NCBI GenBank assembly: GCA_947489705.1
Contig: CANLEQ010000004.1
Span: 62,001 to 126,000, forward strand
Length of the DNA stretch: 64,000 nt
Reading direction: 5' to 3'
Origin: an uncultured Paracoccaceae bacterium
GTDB taxonomy: Bacteria; Pseudomonadota; Alphaproteobacteria; Rhodobacterales; Rhodobacteraceae
Part shown: piece after piece, positions 1 to 14,573 of the stretch
Layout of the letters: the number at the start of each line of letters is the position of its first letter
How positions within the stretch are numbered: position 1 is the stretch's first letter
Translations under genes and position numbers: made by a program
The notes under the pieces: model-generated
The model's database searches: none
Told to the model about the DNA's origin: nothing
The model's input: the letters and a program-made list of their open reading frames with translations, nothing else

Positions 1-45
1 ATCATCGCGGTGAACCATCGCCGGGATCGCTACGTCGCGACCTGA
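1..45 (+). CDS. C-terminal fragment of an upstream gene (…[14 protein letters not shown]), identity unknown
   Basis: Frame 1 is open to TGA at 43-45, directly upstream of the mscS RBS-like AAAGGGGG; only 14 residues visible. Confidence 0.3.
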   Translation: MIAVNHRRDRYVAT

Positions 46-58
46 AAGGGGGCCTCGC

Positions 59-964
59 ATGGACAATCTTCTGGATGCCCTCTGGGCCGTTTTCCCCGCA
101 CCGATGCGCGATCAGCTGATCGGATATTCCGCGGGCTTCTGGAGATTGCTGCCGCAGCTTTTCGCGGCCGTGGTCTTCATTCTCGTCGCATGGGTCGCGA
201 TACGGCTCGTCCAGTGGGGCGTTCCCAAATCCCTGCGCCGCGCCCGGATGCGTCGGTCCCTGCGCGACGTGATCGTCATGCTGCTGACCGTCGGGCTCTG
301 GCTGGGAACCATGCTGATCGCGGTGACGATCGCGTTTCCCACGATCACGCCCGGCAAGGCGCTGGCCGCGCTGGGGCTCGGGGGCGTGGCCATCGGCTTC
401 GCGTTCAAGGACGTGTTCGAGAATTTCCTGGCGGGCATCCTGCTGCTCATCCGCGAACCCTTCAAGGTGGGCGATTTCATCGAATGCCAGGGGATCGACG
501 GTCAGGTCGAGAACATCACGATCCGCGACACCCATGTGCGCCAGACCGACGGACAGCTCGTGGTCGCGCCGAACGCGATGTTCTTCAAGAACCCCGTCAC
601 GATCCGGACCTCCGACAGCCTGCGCCGGACCACGATCATCTGCGGCGTGGCCTACGGAGAGGATGTCGACGCGGCCCGCGAGGTCATCGAGGCCGCGGTC
701 CGCCAGGTCGACTCGGTCCGCAACGACGTCAAGGACGTGCAGATCTTCGCGCAGGAATTCGGCGACAGTTCGATCAATTTCGAGATTACCTGGTGGACCG
801 GATCGAAACCGGTGGATATCCGGCGCTCGCGCGACAAGGTGGTCGCCGCGGTCAAGCGTGCGCTCGACGATGCCGGCATCGAGATCCCGTTCCCCTACCG
901 GACCATGACGTTCAAGGAACCGCTGCGCATGATCGCCGCAAAAGAGGATGCGGACGAGGCCTGA
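59..964 (+). CDS. Small-conductance mechanosensitive channel (MscS family)
   Basis: 301 aa; TM segments then [37 protein letters not shown], typical of the MscS TM3/beta domain. Confidence 0.93.
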   Translation: MDNLLDALWAVFPAPMRDQLIGYSAGFWRLLPQLFAAVVFILVAWVAIRLVQWGVPKSLRRARMRRSLRDVIVMLLTVGLWLGTMLIAVTIAFPTITPGKALAALGLGGVAIGFAFKDVFENFLAGILLLIREPFKVGDFIECQGIDGQVENITIRDTHVRQTDGQLVVAPNAMFFKNPVTIRTSDSLRRTTIICGVAYGEDVDAAREVIEAAVRQVDSVRNDVKDVQIFAQEFGDSSINFEITWWTGSKPVDIRRSRDKVVAAVKRALDDAGIEIPFPYRTMTFKEPLRMIAAKEDADEA

Positions 965-1070
965 CCGGGGGATAAGCCCGCATTTTATCGCGCAAAGCGC
1001 ATGAAAAGCTGGCCAATACTGCACGTGCAAGGTATGGCGCGCGCAACCCTTCTTATCTAAGGCCATCCCA

Positions 1071-2891
1071 ATGGATCTGCGCAACATCGCGATCATCGCC
1101 CATGTCGACCACGGCAAGACGACGCTCGTGGACGAGCTTCTGAAACAATCCGGTGCCTTCCGCGAGAACCAGGCGGTTGCCGAACGGGCCCTCGACAGCA
1201 ACGATCTGGAACGCGAACGCGGCATCACCATCCTCGCCAAGAACACGTCCGTCGAGTGGAAGAACACCCGCATCAACATCGTGGACACGCCGGGCCACGC
1301 CGATTTCGGCGGCGAGGTGGAGCGGATCCTCAGCATGGTCGACGGCGTCGTGCTGCTGGTCGACGCGGCCGAGGGGCCGATGCCCCAAACGAAGTTCGTG
1401 ACCTCCAAGGCGCTCGCCCTGGGCCTCAGGCCGATCGTCGTGCTCAACAAGGTCGACAAGCCCGATGCCGAGCCCGACCGCGCGCTCGACGAGGTGTTCG
1501 ACCTCTTCGCCTCGCTCGATGCCGACGAGGATCAGCTCGACTTTCCGCATCTCTATGCGAGCGGCCGCAACGGCTGGTGCGATCCCGAACTCGACGGGCC
1601 GCGCAAGAACCTCGACGCGCTCTTCAACCTGGTCGTGCGCCACGTGCCGCCGCCCAAGCAGCAATCGCGCGCGGACGAGGATTTCCGGATGCTCGCCACC
1701 ACGCTCGGGGCCGATCCGTTCGTCGGGCGGCTTCTGACCGGCCGGGTGGAATCGGGTCGGCTCAAGGTCGGCGCGACCGTGCAGGCGCTGGCCCGCACCA
1801 ACCAGAAGATCGAGCAGTTCCGCGTCACCCGGATCCAGGCGTTCCGCGGTCTCGGCCAGCAGGATATCGACGAGGCGGTCGCGGGCGACATCGTCTCGCT
1901 CGCCGGCATGTCCAAGGCGACCGTGGCCGATACCGTCTGCGCGCTGGCCGTCGACGACGCCCTGCCCGCGCAGCCGATCGACCCGCCCACCATCACCGTC
2001 ACCTTCGGCATCAACGACAGCCCGCTCGCCGGCCGCGACGGCAAGAAGGTGCAGTCGCGCGTGATCCGCGAGCGCCTGATGAAGGAGGCCGAGACCAACG
2101 TCGCCATCAAAGTCACCGACACGCCCGGCGGCGAGGCCTTCGAGGTCGCGGGCCGCGGCGAATTGCAGATGGGCGTCCTGATCGAGAACATGCGCCGCGA
2201 AGGCTTCGAACTCAGCATCTCGCGGCCGCAGGTCCTGTTGCGCGAAGTCGACGGCCAGGTGATGGAGCCGATCGAGGAGGCGACCATCGACGTCGACGAC
2301 GAATATTCCGGCGCCGTCATCGAAAAACTCACGGGCTCGCGCAAGGCCGATCTCGTCGAGATGAAGCAGGCCGGGGCCGGCAAGACACGGATCATCGCGC
2401 ATATCCCGTCGCGCGGCCTTATCGGCTATCACGGCGAATTCCTGACAGATACGCGCGGCACGGGCGTTCTCAACCGCGTGTTCCACACCTGGGCCCCGCA
2501 CAAGGGCCCTATCCCGGGGCGCCGCCAGGGCGTTCTCATCTCGATGGAGAACGGGCAATCCGTGGCCTACGCGCTCTGGAATCTCGAGGATCGCGGCAAG
2601 TTCTTCATCGGCGCGCAGGAGGACGTCTATACCGGCATGATCCTGGGCGAGCACAACCGCGACAACGATCTCGAGATCAACCCGCTCAAGGGCAAGAAGC
2701 TCACCAACGTGCGGGCCAGCGGGACGGACGATGCCGTTCGCCTGACGACGCCCGTGACGCTGACCCTGGAACAGGCGATCTCCTATATCGACGACGACGA
2801 GCTCGTGGAGGTCACGCCGAACGCGATCCGGCTGCGCAAGCGGTTCCTCGATCCCAACGAGCGCAAGCGCGCGGCCAAGGCCGCCGGCTGA
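1071..2891 (+). CDS. typA: Translational GTPase TypA/BipA
   Basis: 606 aa; [43 protein letters not shown]-terminal BipA region. Confidence 0.97.
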   Translation: MDLRNIAIIAHVDHGKTTLVDELLKQSGAFRENQAVAERALDSNDLERERGITILAKNTSVEWKNTRINIVDTPGHADFGGEVERILSMVDGVVLLVDAAEGPMPQTKFVTSKALALGLRPIVVLNKVDKPDAEPDRALDEVFDLFASLDADEDQLDFPHLYASGRNGWCDPELDGPRKNLDALFNLVVRHVPPPKQQSRADEDFRMLATTLGADPFVGRLLTGRVESGRLKVGATVQALARTNQKIEQFRVTRIQAFRGLGQQDIDEAVAGDIVSLAGMSKATVADTVCALAVDDALPAQPIDPPTITVTFGINDSPLAGRDGKKVQSRVIRERLMKEAETNVAIKVTDTPGGEAFEVAGRGELQMGVLIENMRREGFELSISRPQVLLREVDGQVMEPIEEATIDVDDEYSGAVIEKLTGSRKADLVEMKQAGAGKTRIIAHIPSRGLIGYHGEFLTDTRGTGVLNRVFHTWAPHKGPIPGRRQGVLISMENGQSVAYALWNLEDRGKFFIGAQEDVYTGMILGEHNRDNDLEINPLKGKKLTNVRASGTDDAVRLTTPVTLTLEQAISYIDDDELVEVTPNAIRLRKRFLDPNERKRAAKAAG

Positions 2892-2898
2892 GGCCCGC

Positions 2899-3819
2899 GT
2901 GGCCGAAATCACCCTGCTCGGCGTGCCCCTCGATTGCGGCAAGGCACGCCGCGGATGCCTGATGGGGCCCGACGCCTACCGCGTGGCCGGGCTGGCCGAA
3001 ACGCTGTCCGCATTGGGTCACGAGGTTTGCGACGCGGGCAATCTCGCCCCCGCGGAGGTCCGCGACGTCACCGGTCCCGCGCATGTCGTGGAGCTTCCTC
3101 AGACAATCGCCTGGACCGAGGCGCTGTCGGATTGGGCTCGCACGGCGCAGGGTCTGGTCGTCTTCATGGGCGGCGATCACGCCCTTGCCATGGGAAGCGT
3201 GGCGGGCATGGCGGCGCGCGCGGCCGATCGCGGACGGCCCCTCTTCGTCCTCTGGCTCGACGCGCATAGCGACTTTCACACGCCCGCCACCACCGCGTCC
3301 GGCAATCTGCATGGTTGTCCGGTGGCCTATGTCACCGGCAAGTCCGGCTTCGAAGCGTTTCCGCCCCTCGTCGCACCGGTACCGGAGGATCGCGTTGCGA
3401 TGATCGGCCTGCGCTCCGTCGATCCGGCCGAAAAGCGCGCCCTGGAGCGCAGCGCGATCTCGGCCCACGACATGCGCGAGATCGACGAAACCGGCATCGC
3501 CGCGCCGCTGCGGGCCTTCCTCGACCGGGTCGCCGCAGCCGACGGCGAGTTGCACGTCTCGCTCGACGTCGATTTCCTCGACCCCGCCATTGCCCCCGGC
3601 GTGGGGACCAGCGTTCCGGGCGGCGCCACCTTCCGCGAGGCGCATCTGGTCATGGAAATGCTGAGCGAAGCGGGCACGGTCACATCGCTCGATCTGGTGG
3701 AGCTCAATCCCGCGCTCGACGAGCGTGGTCGCACGGCACAGCTGATGGTGGATCTGACCGCCTCGCTGATGGGCCGGCGGATCTTCGACCGGCCGACCCA
3801 GGGCTTCATCCGGGCGTGA
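2899..3819 (+). CDS. rocF: Arginase (ureohydrolase family)
   Basis: 306 aa; GGDHALAMGS, DAHSDFHTP and DVDFLDPAIAPGVGT metal-site motifs. Confidence 0.9.
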   Translation: MAEITLLGVPLDCGKARRGCLMGPDAYRVAGLAETLSALGHEVCDAGNLAPAEVRDVTGPAHVVELPQTIAWTEALSDWARTAQGLVVFMGGDHALAMGSVAGMAARAADRGRPLFVLWLDAHSDFHTPATTASGNLHGCPVAYVTGKSGFEAFPPLVAPVPEDRVAMIGLRSVDPAEKRALERSAISAHDMREIDETGIAAPLRAFLDRVAAADGELHVSLDVDFLDPAIAPGVGTSVPGGATFREAHLVMEMLSEAGTVTSLDLVELNPALDERGRTAQLMVDLTASLMGRRIFDRPTQGFIRA

Positions 3820-4273
3820 CCCCGCCGGGCGGTATCGAATAGGTGAGCGACGCCCGCGCGACGGGTGCCTCGTTCCCCTCGGAGAAGATCAGGACGTCGC
3901 CCACGACGAGGACCTTGCCGTGCTTGAGGATCCGCGTCCGCGAGACGAGGTCCTGCCCTGCCTGGGGCTTGCGCAGGAAGTCGATCGCGCAATTCGTCGT
4001 GACGGCGAGGCCGATCGGGCCCAGCCGCGACAGAATGGCGAGATAGAGGCTCACATCGGCCAGGGCGAACATCGACGGCCCGGACACGGTGCCGCCCGGG
4101 CGCAGGTGCCGGTCGCGCACGTTCATCCGAACCGCGAGATCGGTCTCGCTCACCGCCTCGATCGTGAAATCGGTGCCGACCTGCGGGAATTCGCGCCGGA
4201 GAAATTCCTCGAGGGCCTCGGCATCCATCGCGATCGTCATCTGTGGCCCCCGCGTTTCCTGCCGACCAGACAC
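3806..4273 (-). CDS. PaaI-family hotdog thioesterase
   Basis: 155 aa; LRPGGTVSGPSMFALADVSLYLAI hotdog motif; start may be the internal Met (MTIAMDAE). Confidence 0.8.
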   Translation of the reverse strand: MSGRQETRGPQMTIAMDAEALEEFLRREFPQVGTDFTIEAVSETDLAVRMNVRDRHLRPGGTVSGPSMFALADVSLYLAILSRLGPIGLAVTTNCAIDFLRKPQAGQDLVSRTRILKHGKVLVVGDVLIFSEGNEAPVARASLTYSIPPGGVTPG

Positions 4274-4291
4274 ATTGCGGGAAACCGCCGC

Positions 4292-5545
4292 TCAGAGGTC
4301 GTGGAAGGCGCGCGCCTGCCGCGCGGTCCAGTTGACGGTGAGCGCCACGCCGTCGTCGCCCGGCACCTCGTCCTCGACAACCCCCTGCTCGTAGAGCCAG
4401 GCGCGCCGCCGACCCGCCTCGAAGGGCAGCGTCACGGTCTTGCGGCTGCGCGTGTCGTCGAGCATCTCCTGGATCGCGTCGGTCAGGCCTGCCATGCCTT
4501 CGCCCGTCAGCGCCGAGAGCGACAGCACGCCGTCGCGCCGCTCCGCGATGGTGCGCGCCGTATCGTGGGTCTCGCCGTCGAGAAGGTCGATCTTGTTCCA
4601 GACCTCGAGCTGCGGCGTGGTCTCGGAGACGCCGAGATCGGCCAGGATGGCGCGCACGTCCTGCGCCTGTTCCTCGGTCTCGTCATGGCTGATGTCGCGG
4701 ACATGCACCACGAGATCGGCGGCGAGTACCTCTTCGAGGGTGGCGCGAAAGGCCGCGACGAGCTGCGTCGGCAGGTCGGAGATGAAGCCGACCGTGTCGC
4801 TGAGGATCACCCGCTTGCCCGACGGCAGATCGACCGAGCGCATCGTGGGATCGAGCGTGGCGAAGAGCATGTCCTCTGCCATCACCTCGGCACCCGTCAT
4901 GCGATTGAAGAGCGTCGACTTGCCGGCATTGGTATAGCCCACCAGCGCGACGATCGGAAACGGCACCTTGGCCCGCGAGGCCCGGTGAAGTTCGCGCGTC
5001 TTGACCACCTTCGACAATTGCTTCTTGAGGCGGGCGAGTTGCTCGTCGATCGCACGGCGGTCGGCCTCGATCTGCGTCTCGCCGGGGCCGCCGACGAAGC
5101 CGAGGCCGCCGCGCTGCCGCTCCAGATGGGTCCAGGCACGGACCAGCCGTGTCCGCTGGTAGGTGAGCGCGGCCATCTCGACCTGCAGCACGCCCTCGCG
5201 GGTGCGTGCCCGGTCCGAGAAGATCTCGAGGATCAAGCCGGTCCGGTCGAGCAGCTTGACCCCCCACGCCTTTTCCAGATTGCGCTGCTGCACGGGGCTG
5301 ACGGGGCCGTCGATGAGGACCAGGCCCACCTCCTCGCCGGTGATGCGCGCCTTGATCTCGTCGAGCTTTCCCGTCCCGAAGAGATGGCCGGGATGGGGCC
5401 GTTGCAGGCGCACGATCTCGCCGCCCGCGACCTCGAGTTCGGGAAGCGCCTCGGCCAGGGCGATCGCCTCGGCGAGCGCGGGGGCGGCGTCGCGGCGATC
5501 GCGATCGGACAGGAGCTCGGGATGGACGACCCAGGCACGCATCAT
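4292..5545 (-). CDS. hflX: GTPase HflX
   Basis: GGLGFVGGPGETQIEADRR, VALVGYTNAGKSTLFNRMTG, DTVGFISDLP; start set to MMRAWVVHPE rather than the 477 aa ORF start. Confidence 0.95.
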   Translation of the reverse strand: MMRAWVVHPELLSDRDRRDAAPALAEAIALAEALPELEVAGGEIVRLQRPHPGHLFGTGKLDEIKARITGEEVGLVLIDGPVSPVQQRNLEKAWGVKLLDRTGLILEIFSDRARTREGVLQVEMAALTYQRTRLVRAWTHLERQRGGLGFVGGPGETQIEADRRAIDEQLARLKKQLSKVVKTRELHRASRAKVPFPIVALVGYTNAGKSTLFNRMTGAEVMAEDMLFATLDPTMRSVDLPSGKRVILSDTVGFISDLPTQLVAAFRATLEEVLAADLVVHVRDISHDETEEQAQDVRAILADLGVSETTPQLEVWNKIDLLDGETHDTARTIAERRDGVLSLSALTGEGMAGLTDAIQEMLDDTRSRKTVTLPFEAGRRRAWLYEQGVVEDEVPGDDGVALTVNWTARQARAFHDL

Positions 5546-5588
5546 CTTGGCCTTTCGTCGAGGATCGCGCGGCGTGTCATGTGCCGGC

Positions 5589-5828
5589 TCAATTGCCGTC
5601 GTCGCCTTCGTAGAGCTGGATGGGCTGCGAGGGCATGATGGTGGAGATCGCCCCCTTGAAGACCAGCTGTGACTGCCCGTCGCGGCGCAGCAGGACGCAG
5701 AAATTGTCGAACCAGGTAATGACACCCTGGAGTTTGACGCCGTTGATCAGAAAGATCGTGACAGGCACCTTCGTCTTGCGGACGTGGTTGAGGAATGTTT
5801 CCTGCAAATTCTGTTTTTCGGAAGCCAT
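5589..5828 (-). CDS. hfq: RNA chaperone Hfq
   Basis: [66 protein letters not shown]: Sm1/Sm2 motifs; upstream of hflX. Confidence 0.97.
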   Translation of the reverse strand: MASEKQNLQETFLNHVRKTKVPVTIFLINGVKLQGVITWFDNFCVLLRRDGQSQLVFKGAISTIMPSQPIQLYEGDDGN

Positions 5829-5954
5829 CTGGTCGTCCCTGACATTCATTTTTATTGGCGATGCCCGCGAGGGGCCCCGCGGAGCGAAACGCGTGGAGTA
5901 TGAAACGCCAGCCCCGGATATTCCACCCGTAAACGTATCGGGGGCAAATTCGCG

Positions 5955-7463
5955 TCAATCTCGCCAGAAATCGCGGTTGAAGAGCGCGATGAAGGCGAGC
6001 GTCTCGAGCCGGCCCAGCACCATGGCCAGGGCCAGCACGATCCGGGCCGGGTCGGAGAGAGCGCCGTAGAGGATCGGGTATTCGCCCGCCGAATAGGCCA
6101 GCGGCCCGGTGGTCGACAAGGCCGCGATCGCGAGGATGATCGCGGATTCGAAGGGCGATCCGAGCAGCGCCAGAAACGCCGTCACGAGCGCCGCGGCAAG
6201 CGCGAAGAGCATGAAGAAGATCCAGGCGACGAAGGCGCCTTCGCGTCTGAGCCTGCGGGCCGCCGATCCCGATCCGCCGACCGAGTTGGGGTGGATGAGA
6301 CGTTCCATCTCGCGCGTGCCGTGGCGATAGAGGGCGTATATGCGCAGAAGCTTCACCCCGCCCGCGGTCGTCGCGACCCCGCCGCCGATCAGGGCGAGCC
6401 CGAGCAGGATCAGCCCCGGCGTCTGCAGGCCGGACCAGCTCCGCGCATCGGCGAAGGCGGAGGATTCGAAGCCGGTGGTCGTAAGGTAGCTCAGCGTGGT
6501 GAAGACCCCGCCCCACAGGACGCGCAGCGCCTGCGCGATGTCCTCAGGGCCCGTATAGACCGACGCCTCGATCCAGTGGCGCAGGAACAGGAACAGCGGC
6601 ACGAGAATCACAAGAAGGCCGGCCATGCGGATCTCCGGGTCGCGCAGAAGATAGCCGGGGCGCCGCCGGATCCGGTCGGTGCCGAATGTCAGGCGCGACA
6701 CCGCGAAGGCGAGAAACATGAAGACGAAGATCTCGGCGACGATCCCGAAATCTCCGGTCGGTTGCAATTCGATGCCCGAGGTCGAGAGCGTCGCCATGGC
6801 CGTGATCGACGCGCGCAACGGATCCATGCCGGCGATCATCAGCAGGATCCAGAGCACCAGCGTGAGACCGCCATAGATCGGCGCGAGGCGCGAGGCATGC
6901 TGCCCCAATCGCCGCGTCGCGTCGCGATGTTGCGTGAGCCTTAAGCGCGTGCGGGCGGCGCGGCTCTGATCGACCGACACGACCTCGAACCCGCCGAGGC
7001 TCAGCGGCGCGAAGATCGCCAGGGCCGATATCCAGAAGAGCAGCCCTCCCATCCATCCGACCATCGCGCGCCAGAGATGCACGCTCGGGGTCACGAAATC
7101 CGACGAGGGATACATCGTCGCACCGGTCGTGGTCATGGCGCTTACCATCTCGAACCACGCGTCTAGGAGCGACATCTCGTCGAGCGATTGGTGCACCGGG
7201 ATGGCGAGCATCAGCGGCAGGATCAGGAAGGCACAGGCCAGCGCCATGAGATCCGCCCTGACGGGGCGGTCTGTCCGCTCGGCCCCCACCGCGAGCGCCA
7301 GAAGGCTCGTCAGGAAGAGAAACAGCACCGCCGAGTAGAAGAAGGCCCGCGAGATCTCGAGATCGCGGATCTGGTAGGCGTGGATCGCGGGGATCAGCAT
7401 CGCCACCGCGCCGAGCCCCATGAGCGCCAGGAGAAGCGGCAGCGTCTTGATCCGCGCAAGCAT
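5955..7463 (-). CDS. trkH: TrkH family potassium uptake protein
   Basis: Multi-TM protein with TTTGATMYPSSDF, TLSTSGIELQP, TTTGFESSAF and ALSTTGPLAYS selectivity-filter repeats; adjacent to trkA. Confidence 0.93.
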   Translation of the reverse strand: MLARIKTLPLLLALMGLGAVAMLIPAIHAYQIRDLEISRAFFYSAVLFLFLTSLLALAVGAERTDRPVRADLMALACAFLILPLMLAIPVHQSLDEMSLLDAWFEMVSAMTTTGATMYPSSDFVTPSVHLWRAMVGWMGGLLFWISALAIFAPLSLGGFEVVSVDQSRAARTRLRLTQHRDATRRLGQHASRLAPIYGGLTLVLWILLMIAGMDPLRASITAMATLSTSGIELQPTGDFGIVAEIFVFMFLAFAVSRLTFGTDRIRRRPGYLLRDPEIRMAGLLVILVPLFLFLRHWIEASVYTGPEDIAQALRVLWGGVFTTLSYLTTTGFESSAFADARSWSGLQTPGLILLGLALIGGGVATTAGGVKLLRIYALYRHGTREMERLIHPNSVGGSGSAARRLRREGAFVAWIFFMLFALAAALVTAFLALLGSPFESAIILAIAALSTTGPLAYSAGEYPILYGALSDPARIVLALAMVLGRLETLAFIALFNRDFWRD

Positions 7464-7464
7464 C

Positions 7465-8841
7465 CTAGAAGAAGTCGATCGAGACCTGGAACAACCGCTC
7501 CACGGCCGGGACATCCGCGGTCAGCGCGAAGAGCACGATGATGTCGCCCTCCTCGATCCGGGTGCTGCTGGTCGGGCGCACGACCTTGCCGTCCTTCTCG
7601 ACCGCCCCGATCAGCGCGCCTTCGGGAAAGTCGAGGTCGCGGACGAGCTGTCCCGCCATCGGGGATGTCGACAGGACCTGTGCCTCGATCACCTCCGCCT
7701 CGGCATCGCCGATCGAATAGACCGCGCGCACGCGGCCGTGGCGAATATGGCGCAGGATCGAACTCACGGTGGTGGAGCGCGGGTTGATGAAGGCGTCTAT
7801 GCCGAGCGGCCGCATCATCGGCTGCAGCGACGGATCGTTGACCAGGCAGATGGACATGTAACACCCCGCCTGCTTGGCGCGGACCGACGACAACAGGTTG
7901 ACCTTGTCGTCGTCGGTCACGCACAGAACCGCATCCGCGCGCGAGATGTTCGCCTCGCTCAGCATGTCGATATCCATGCCGTCGCCATGCAGCACGATCG
8001 TCCGGTCGAGCGCGTCGGCCGCACGCTCCGCATTGCGGCGGTCGCGCTCGATCATCTTGGCGCGGATCCGTGCGGGGCTCGCTTCGAGGGCGCGCGCCAC
8101 GGCGAGGCCGACATTGCCGCCGCCGATGATGACGACGCGTTCCTGCCGCCGCGATTCCTTGCCGAAGATCTCCATTGCCCGCCCGACATCGTCGCGGTGG
8201 GAAATAATGTAGATCTCGTCATCCGCGAAAAGCTGATCGCCCGGCGTCGGGGCGAAGAGCTGGCCCGCGCGCCGGATCCCCACTACCAGCGAGCGCAAGG
8301 TGGAAAAGAGGTCGGTCAACTGCTTGAGCGGCGTGTTGAGGACGGGGCATTCCTCGTCGAGAACGATCCCGAGAAGCTGAACCTTGCCCTTCACGAAGGT
8401 CTGGGTATCGAAGGCCGCGGGCGCAGAGAGCCGGCGCAGCGCCGCCTCGGCCACTTCCTTCTCGGGGCTGATCACCACGTCGATCGGCATGTGGTCGCGC
8501 CGGTAGAGGTCGGAATAGATCGCGTCGAGATAGCTCTGCGCGCGCAGCCGGGCGATCTTGCGCGGGACCGCGAAGACCGAATGCGCCACCTGGCAGGTGA
8601 CCATGTTGACTTCGTCCGAATGGGTCGCGGCGATGATCATGTCGGCGTCGCGCGCACCCGCGCGGTCGAGAATGTCGGGATAGGAGGCGTGGCCGGTGAT
8701 GCCCTGCACGTCGAGCGCGTCGGTCGCGTGACGTACCAGATCGGCGTTGTTGTCGACGACGGTGACGTTGTTGCGTTCACCCGAAAGATGACGGGCGATC
8801 TGCCAGCCGACCTGACCCGCGCCGCAGATGATGATTTGCAT
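7465..8841 (-). CDS. trkA: Trk system potassium transporter TrkA
   Basis: 458 aa; two NAD-binding RCK halves (MQIIICGAGQVGWQIARHL; VVIIGGGNVGLAVARAL). Confidence 0.95.
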   Translation of the reverse strand: MQIIICGAGQVGWQIARHLSGERNNVTVVDNNADLVRHATDALDVQGITGHASYPDILDRAGARDADMIIAATHSDEVNMVTCQVAHSVFAVPRKIARLRAQSYLDAIYSDLYRRDHMPIDVVISPEKEVAEAALRRLSAPAAFDTQTFVKGKVQLLGIVLDEECPVLNTPLKQLTDLFSTLRSLVVGIRRAGQLFAPTPGDQLFADDEIYIISHRDDVGRAMEIFGKESRRQERVVIIGGGNVGLAVARALEASPARIRAKMIERDRRNAERAADALDRTIVLHGDGMDIDMLSEANISRADAVLCVTDDDKVNLLSSVRAKQAGCYMSICLVNDPSLQPMMRPLGIDAFINPRSTTVSSILRHIRHGRVRAVYSIGDAEAEVIEAQVLSTSPMAGQLVRDLDFPEGALIGAVEKDGKVVRPTSSTRIEEGDIIVLFALTADVPAVERLFQVSIDFF

Positions 8842-8938
8842 GACCTCTCCGCCGGGTCCCTCGGTTGCTCCGGTTCTGCCACGCAGCCGGGGGCAGCTTC
8901 AAGGCCGCTTCGTCGCGCGCATCGGAGGTGGCAAAGGC

Positions 8939-8981
8939 AAAAAAAAATCCGCCGCGCATCCCGGATGGGGATGGCGGCGGA
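8939..8981 (-). terminator. Rho-independent terminator (minus strand)
   Basis: Minus-strand stem TCCGCCGCCATCCC/GGGATG(C)GCGGCGGA (one bulge) followed by nine T; lies between trkA and the upstream small ORF. Confidence 0.85.
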
Positions 8982-9104
8982 GTGGCGTATTGCGCGCGCC
9001 CCGGAAAAATCCGGTGGGACAACCGGAAGGTGGCAGGACTGCATCTTTCACGACGGGGGCAAAAGCGATGCAGAAACCGGTAACGCGGATACGCAGGCAG
9101 AAAC

Positions 9105-9224
9105 TCAGAAGATGACAGGAAAATACAGGGCGGAAATCAGGAGCCCCACCAGAGCGAGGCCGCCGATGAAATCCTCGGTCAGCGTGTCGCACCGTCTGAT
9201 CGTGTCCTTGATGTGCCGGATCAT
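9105..9224 (-). CDS. Small single-TM protein, 39 aa (MIRHIKDTIRRCDTLTEDFIGGLALVGLLISALYFPVIF)
   Basis: ATG preceded by GAGGGAGG Shine-Dalgarno; one predicted TM; too short for the supplied ORF track; intrinsic terminator downstream. Confidence 0.65.
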   Translation of the reverse strand: MIRHIKDTIRRCDTLTEDFIGGLALVGLLISALYFPVIF

Positions 9225-9323
9225 TCGAACCCTCCCTCATCTGTTGCCTCTTTGTTCTCACACCCGGCGCGGCGAGGCAAGAACTTTAAGAGAACATCGG
9301 GAAAATTTTCCAAGGCTGCGTTG

Positions 9324-13714
<4,391 letters not shown>

Positions 13715-13759
13715 TCACGGCGGTTCTAGGACGGCGCGCCCGATGCGTCCAGAAGGCCG

Positions 13760-14473
13760 CTATCCCGCCGCGGCGATCGAGGCCTGCGGCGCTTCGACCT
13801 CGGGGTCGCGCAGCACGTATCCGCGCCCCCAGACGGTCTCGATGTAATTGTCCCCGCCGGTCGCCTGGCTGAGCTTCTTGCGAAGCTTGCAGATGAACAC
13901 GTCGATGATCTTGAGTTCCGGCTCGTCCATGCCGCCGTAGAGATGGTTGAGGAACATCTCCTTGGTCAGCGTCGTCCCCTTGCGCAGGCTCAGAAGCTCC
14001 AGCATCTGGTATTCCTTGCCCGTCAGGTGGATCTGCTTGCCGTCGGTCTCGACTGATTTGGCGTCGAGGTTTACCACGATCTTGCCGGTCGGGATCACCG
14101 ATTGCGAATGCCCCTTGGAGCGGCGGATGATCGCGTGGATCCGCGCGACCAGCTCTTCGCGGTGGAACGGCTTGGTCAGATAATCGTCCGCGCCGAAGCC
14201 GAACCCCTTGATCTTGGTCTCCGTATCGTCGGAACCCGTCAGGATCAGGATGGGCGTGTTGATCCGCGCGAGCCGCAGCTGGCGCAGAACGTCGTGACCG
14301 TGCATGTCCGGAAGATTGAGATCCAGCAGGATCAGGTCGTAATCATAGAGCTTCGCGAGATCCACGCCCTCTTCACCCAGATCCGTGGCATACACGTTCA
14401 GGTTGGCATGTGTCAGCATCAACTCGATGCTGCGCGAGGTGGTGGGATCATCTTCGACAAGCAGTACACGCAT
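13760..14473 (-). CDS. ctrA: Cell-cycle response regulator CtrA
   Basis: [59 protein letters not shown], OmpR-type C-terminal domain; adjacent to sciP. Confidence 0.95.
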   Translation of the reverse strand: MRVLLVEDDPTTSRSIELMLTHANLNVYATDLGEEGVDLAKLYDYDLILLDLNLPDMHGHDVLRQLRLARINTPILILTGSDDTETKIKGFGFGADDYLTKPFHREELVARIHAIIRRSKGHSQSVIPTGKIVVNLDAKSVETDGKQIHLTGKEYQMLELLSLRKGTTLTKEMFLNHLYGGMDEPELKIIDVFICKLRKKLSQATGGDNYIETVWGRGYVLRDPEVEAPQASIAAAG

Positions 14474-14519
14474 CCATCTTCTCCGCTTTCTCCGTTAAGG
14501 TAACCCTGCGGTAAAAAGG

Positions 14520-14535
14520 TTAACGCGCGGTTACC
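14520..14535 (+). promoter_or_regulatory. Candidate CtrA box TTAA-N7-TTAC upstream of ctrA
   Basis: TTAACGCGCGGTTACC, about 47 bp upstream of the ctrA ATG; matches TTAA-N7-TTAA(C) except the last core base. Confidence 0.5.
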
Positions 14536-14573
14536 ACTTTGTTCATACATCATACCGCTCCGGTTAAAACATC

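Noticed and set aside
1053-2942. 629 aa minus-strand ORF opposite typA
   Set aside because: Shadow ORF; low-complexity composition
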